In this document: in pieces, positions 5,595-5,949 of the stretch | Layout: each line of letters begins with the position of its first letter | Numbering within the stretch: position 1 is the stretch's first letter | Assembly (NCBI GenBank): GCA_008933525.1 | Contig: WBUV01000220.1 | Coordinates: 1-5,949, forward strand | Source of the DNA: Bacteroidales bacterium | GTDB lineage: Bacteria; Bacteroidota; Bacteroidia; Bacteroidales; Tenuifilaceae | Length of the DNA: 5,949 nucleotides | Direction: 5' to 3' | Program-made: the position numbers and the translations under genes | The notes under the pieces: generated by a model | Database searches by the model: none | The model's input: the letters and a program-made list of their open reading frames with translations, nothing else | Told to the model about the DNA's origin: nothing

Positions 5595-5949
5595 ATGAAA
5601 AAAGTATCATTGTTTATTCTAACAATAGGATTGGTTGTATTAATCAATTCTTCCTTTGCTCAAGATACCGATAAGGTTGATTTTGAGTTGTACTTTGTCG
5701 ATAAAACAATGCGCTTGGATTATATCCACAAAGGAGATGTTTCGAGCGAGAAGTTTGAACTGGTTAGCGCAAAATCCGAGGGTGTATGGGCTGGTAAAAC
5801 TTACCATTTAACTGATCCTCACCAGTTAGGCCTTTATTTCTACGAGGTTTACGATGCTGCAACTAATAAACTTTTATTCTCGCAGGGGTTTTGCAGCGTT
5901 TTTGGCGAGTGGCAAACAACCGCCGAGGCAAAAATTGCTAATAAACCAT
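5595..5949 (+). CDS. Secreted M64-family (IgA peptidase-type) metallopeptidase, N-terminal part
   Basis: The gene is cut by the window edge after 118 codons. Residues 1-22 are a signal peptide with likely cleavage at SFA|QDT. What follows resembles the N-terminal beta-sandwich domain found before the catalytic domain in Bacteroidota M64 peptidases: FELYFVDKTMRLDYIHKGD (30-48), LTDPHQLGLYFYEVYDAATNK (72-92) and a GEWQTTAEAK segment (104-113). I recognise this pattern from memory of the family. The zinc-binding HExxH motif would be beyond the right edge and cannot be checked. Family members are secreted proteases named after an IgA-cleaving enzyme; other targets are likely in most species. It starts 27 bp after the DSD1-type gene, so it is probably in the same transcript. 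Confidence 0.82.
   Translation, partial: MKKVSLFILTIGLVVLINSSFAQDTDKVDFELYFVDKTMRLDYIHKGDVSSEKFELVSAKSEGVWAGKTYHLTDPHQLGLYFYEVYDAATNKLLFSQGFCSVFGEWQTTAEAKIANKP

Overview
The window most resembles chromosomal DNA of a Bacteroidota bacterium, probably of the order Bacteroidales. The evidence is AT-rich sequence, A-rich leaders with no clear Shine-Dalgarno motif, two possible TAnnTTTG -7 boxes, short signal peptides ending in '...A|Q', and protein types common in that phylum. No taxon below the order can be supported from this sequence alone.

Layout. Positions 1-208 are non-coding and hold low-complexity repeats, chiefly a degenerate 8-bp tandem array followed by roughly complementary sequence that could fold into a hairpin. 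Positions 209-2044 (minus strand) encode a five-helix membrane protein with an LtaS/MdoB-type phosphoglycerol transferase (sulfatase-fold) domain. Positions 2045-2411 are a divergent intergenic region with five copies of a 10-bp motif (TAMTAAGGTT) in both orientations. The rest is a run of plus-strand genes: a secreted isoaspartyl peptidase/L-asparaginase (2412-3368); a 7-bp tandem repeat in the gap; two small two-helix membrane proteins that look like distant paralogs (3438-3938 and 3965-4480); a D-threonine aldolase/D-serine dehydratase-like PLP enzyme whose start overlaps the preceding gene by 8 bp (4473-5567); and the first 118 codons of a secreted M64 (IgA peptidase-type) metallopeptidase that runs off the right edge (5595 onward).

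How the genes may work together. Gaps from 3438 to the end are 26-27 bp or an overlap, so the last four genes are probably one transcription unit; the asparaginase may belong to it or end before the 7-bp repeat. Three of these plus-strand products deal with peptides or unusual amino acids (isoaspartyl bonds, D-hydroxy amino acids, secreted proteolysis). This suggests a loose peptide-scavenging theme, which is inference from families only. The envelope transferase is divergently transcribed and not obviously linked.

I did not find a clear new defence, mobile or RNA system. The best leads are the Ser in place of the usual Thr nucleophile in the transferase, the motif cluster in the divergent promoter region, the octamer array, and the unrecognised paralogous membrane pair.
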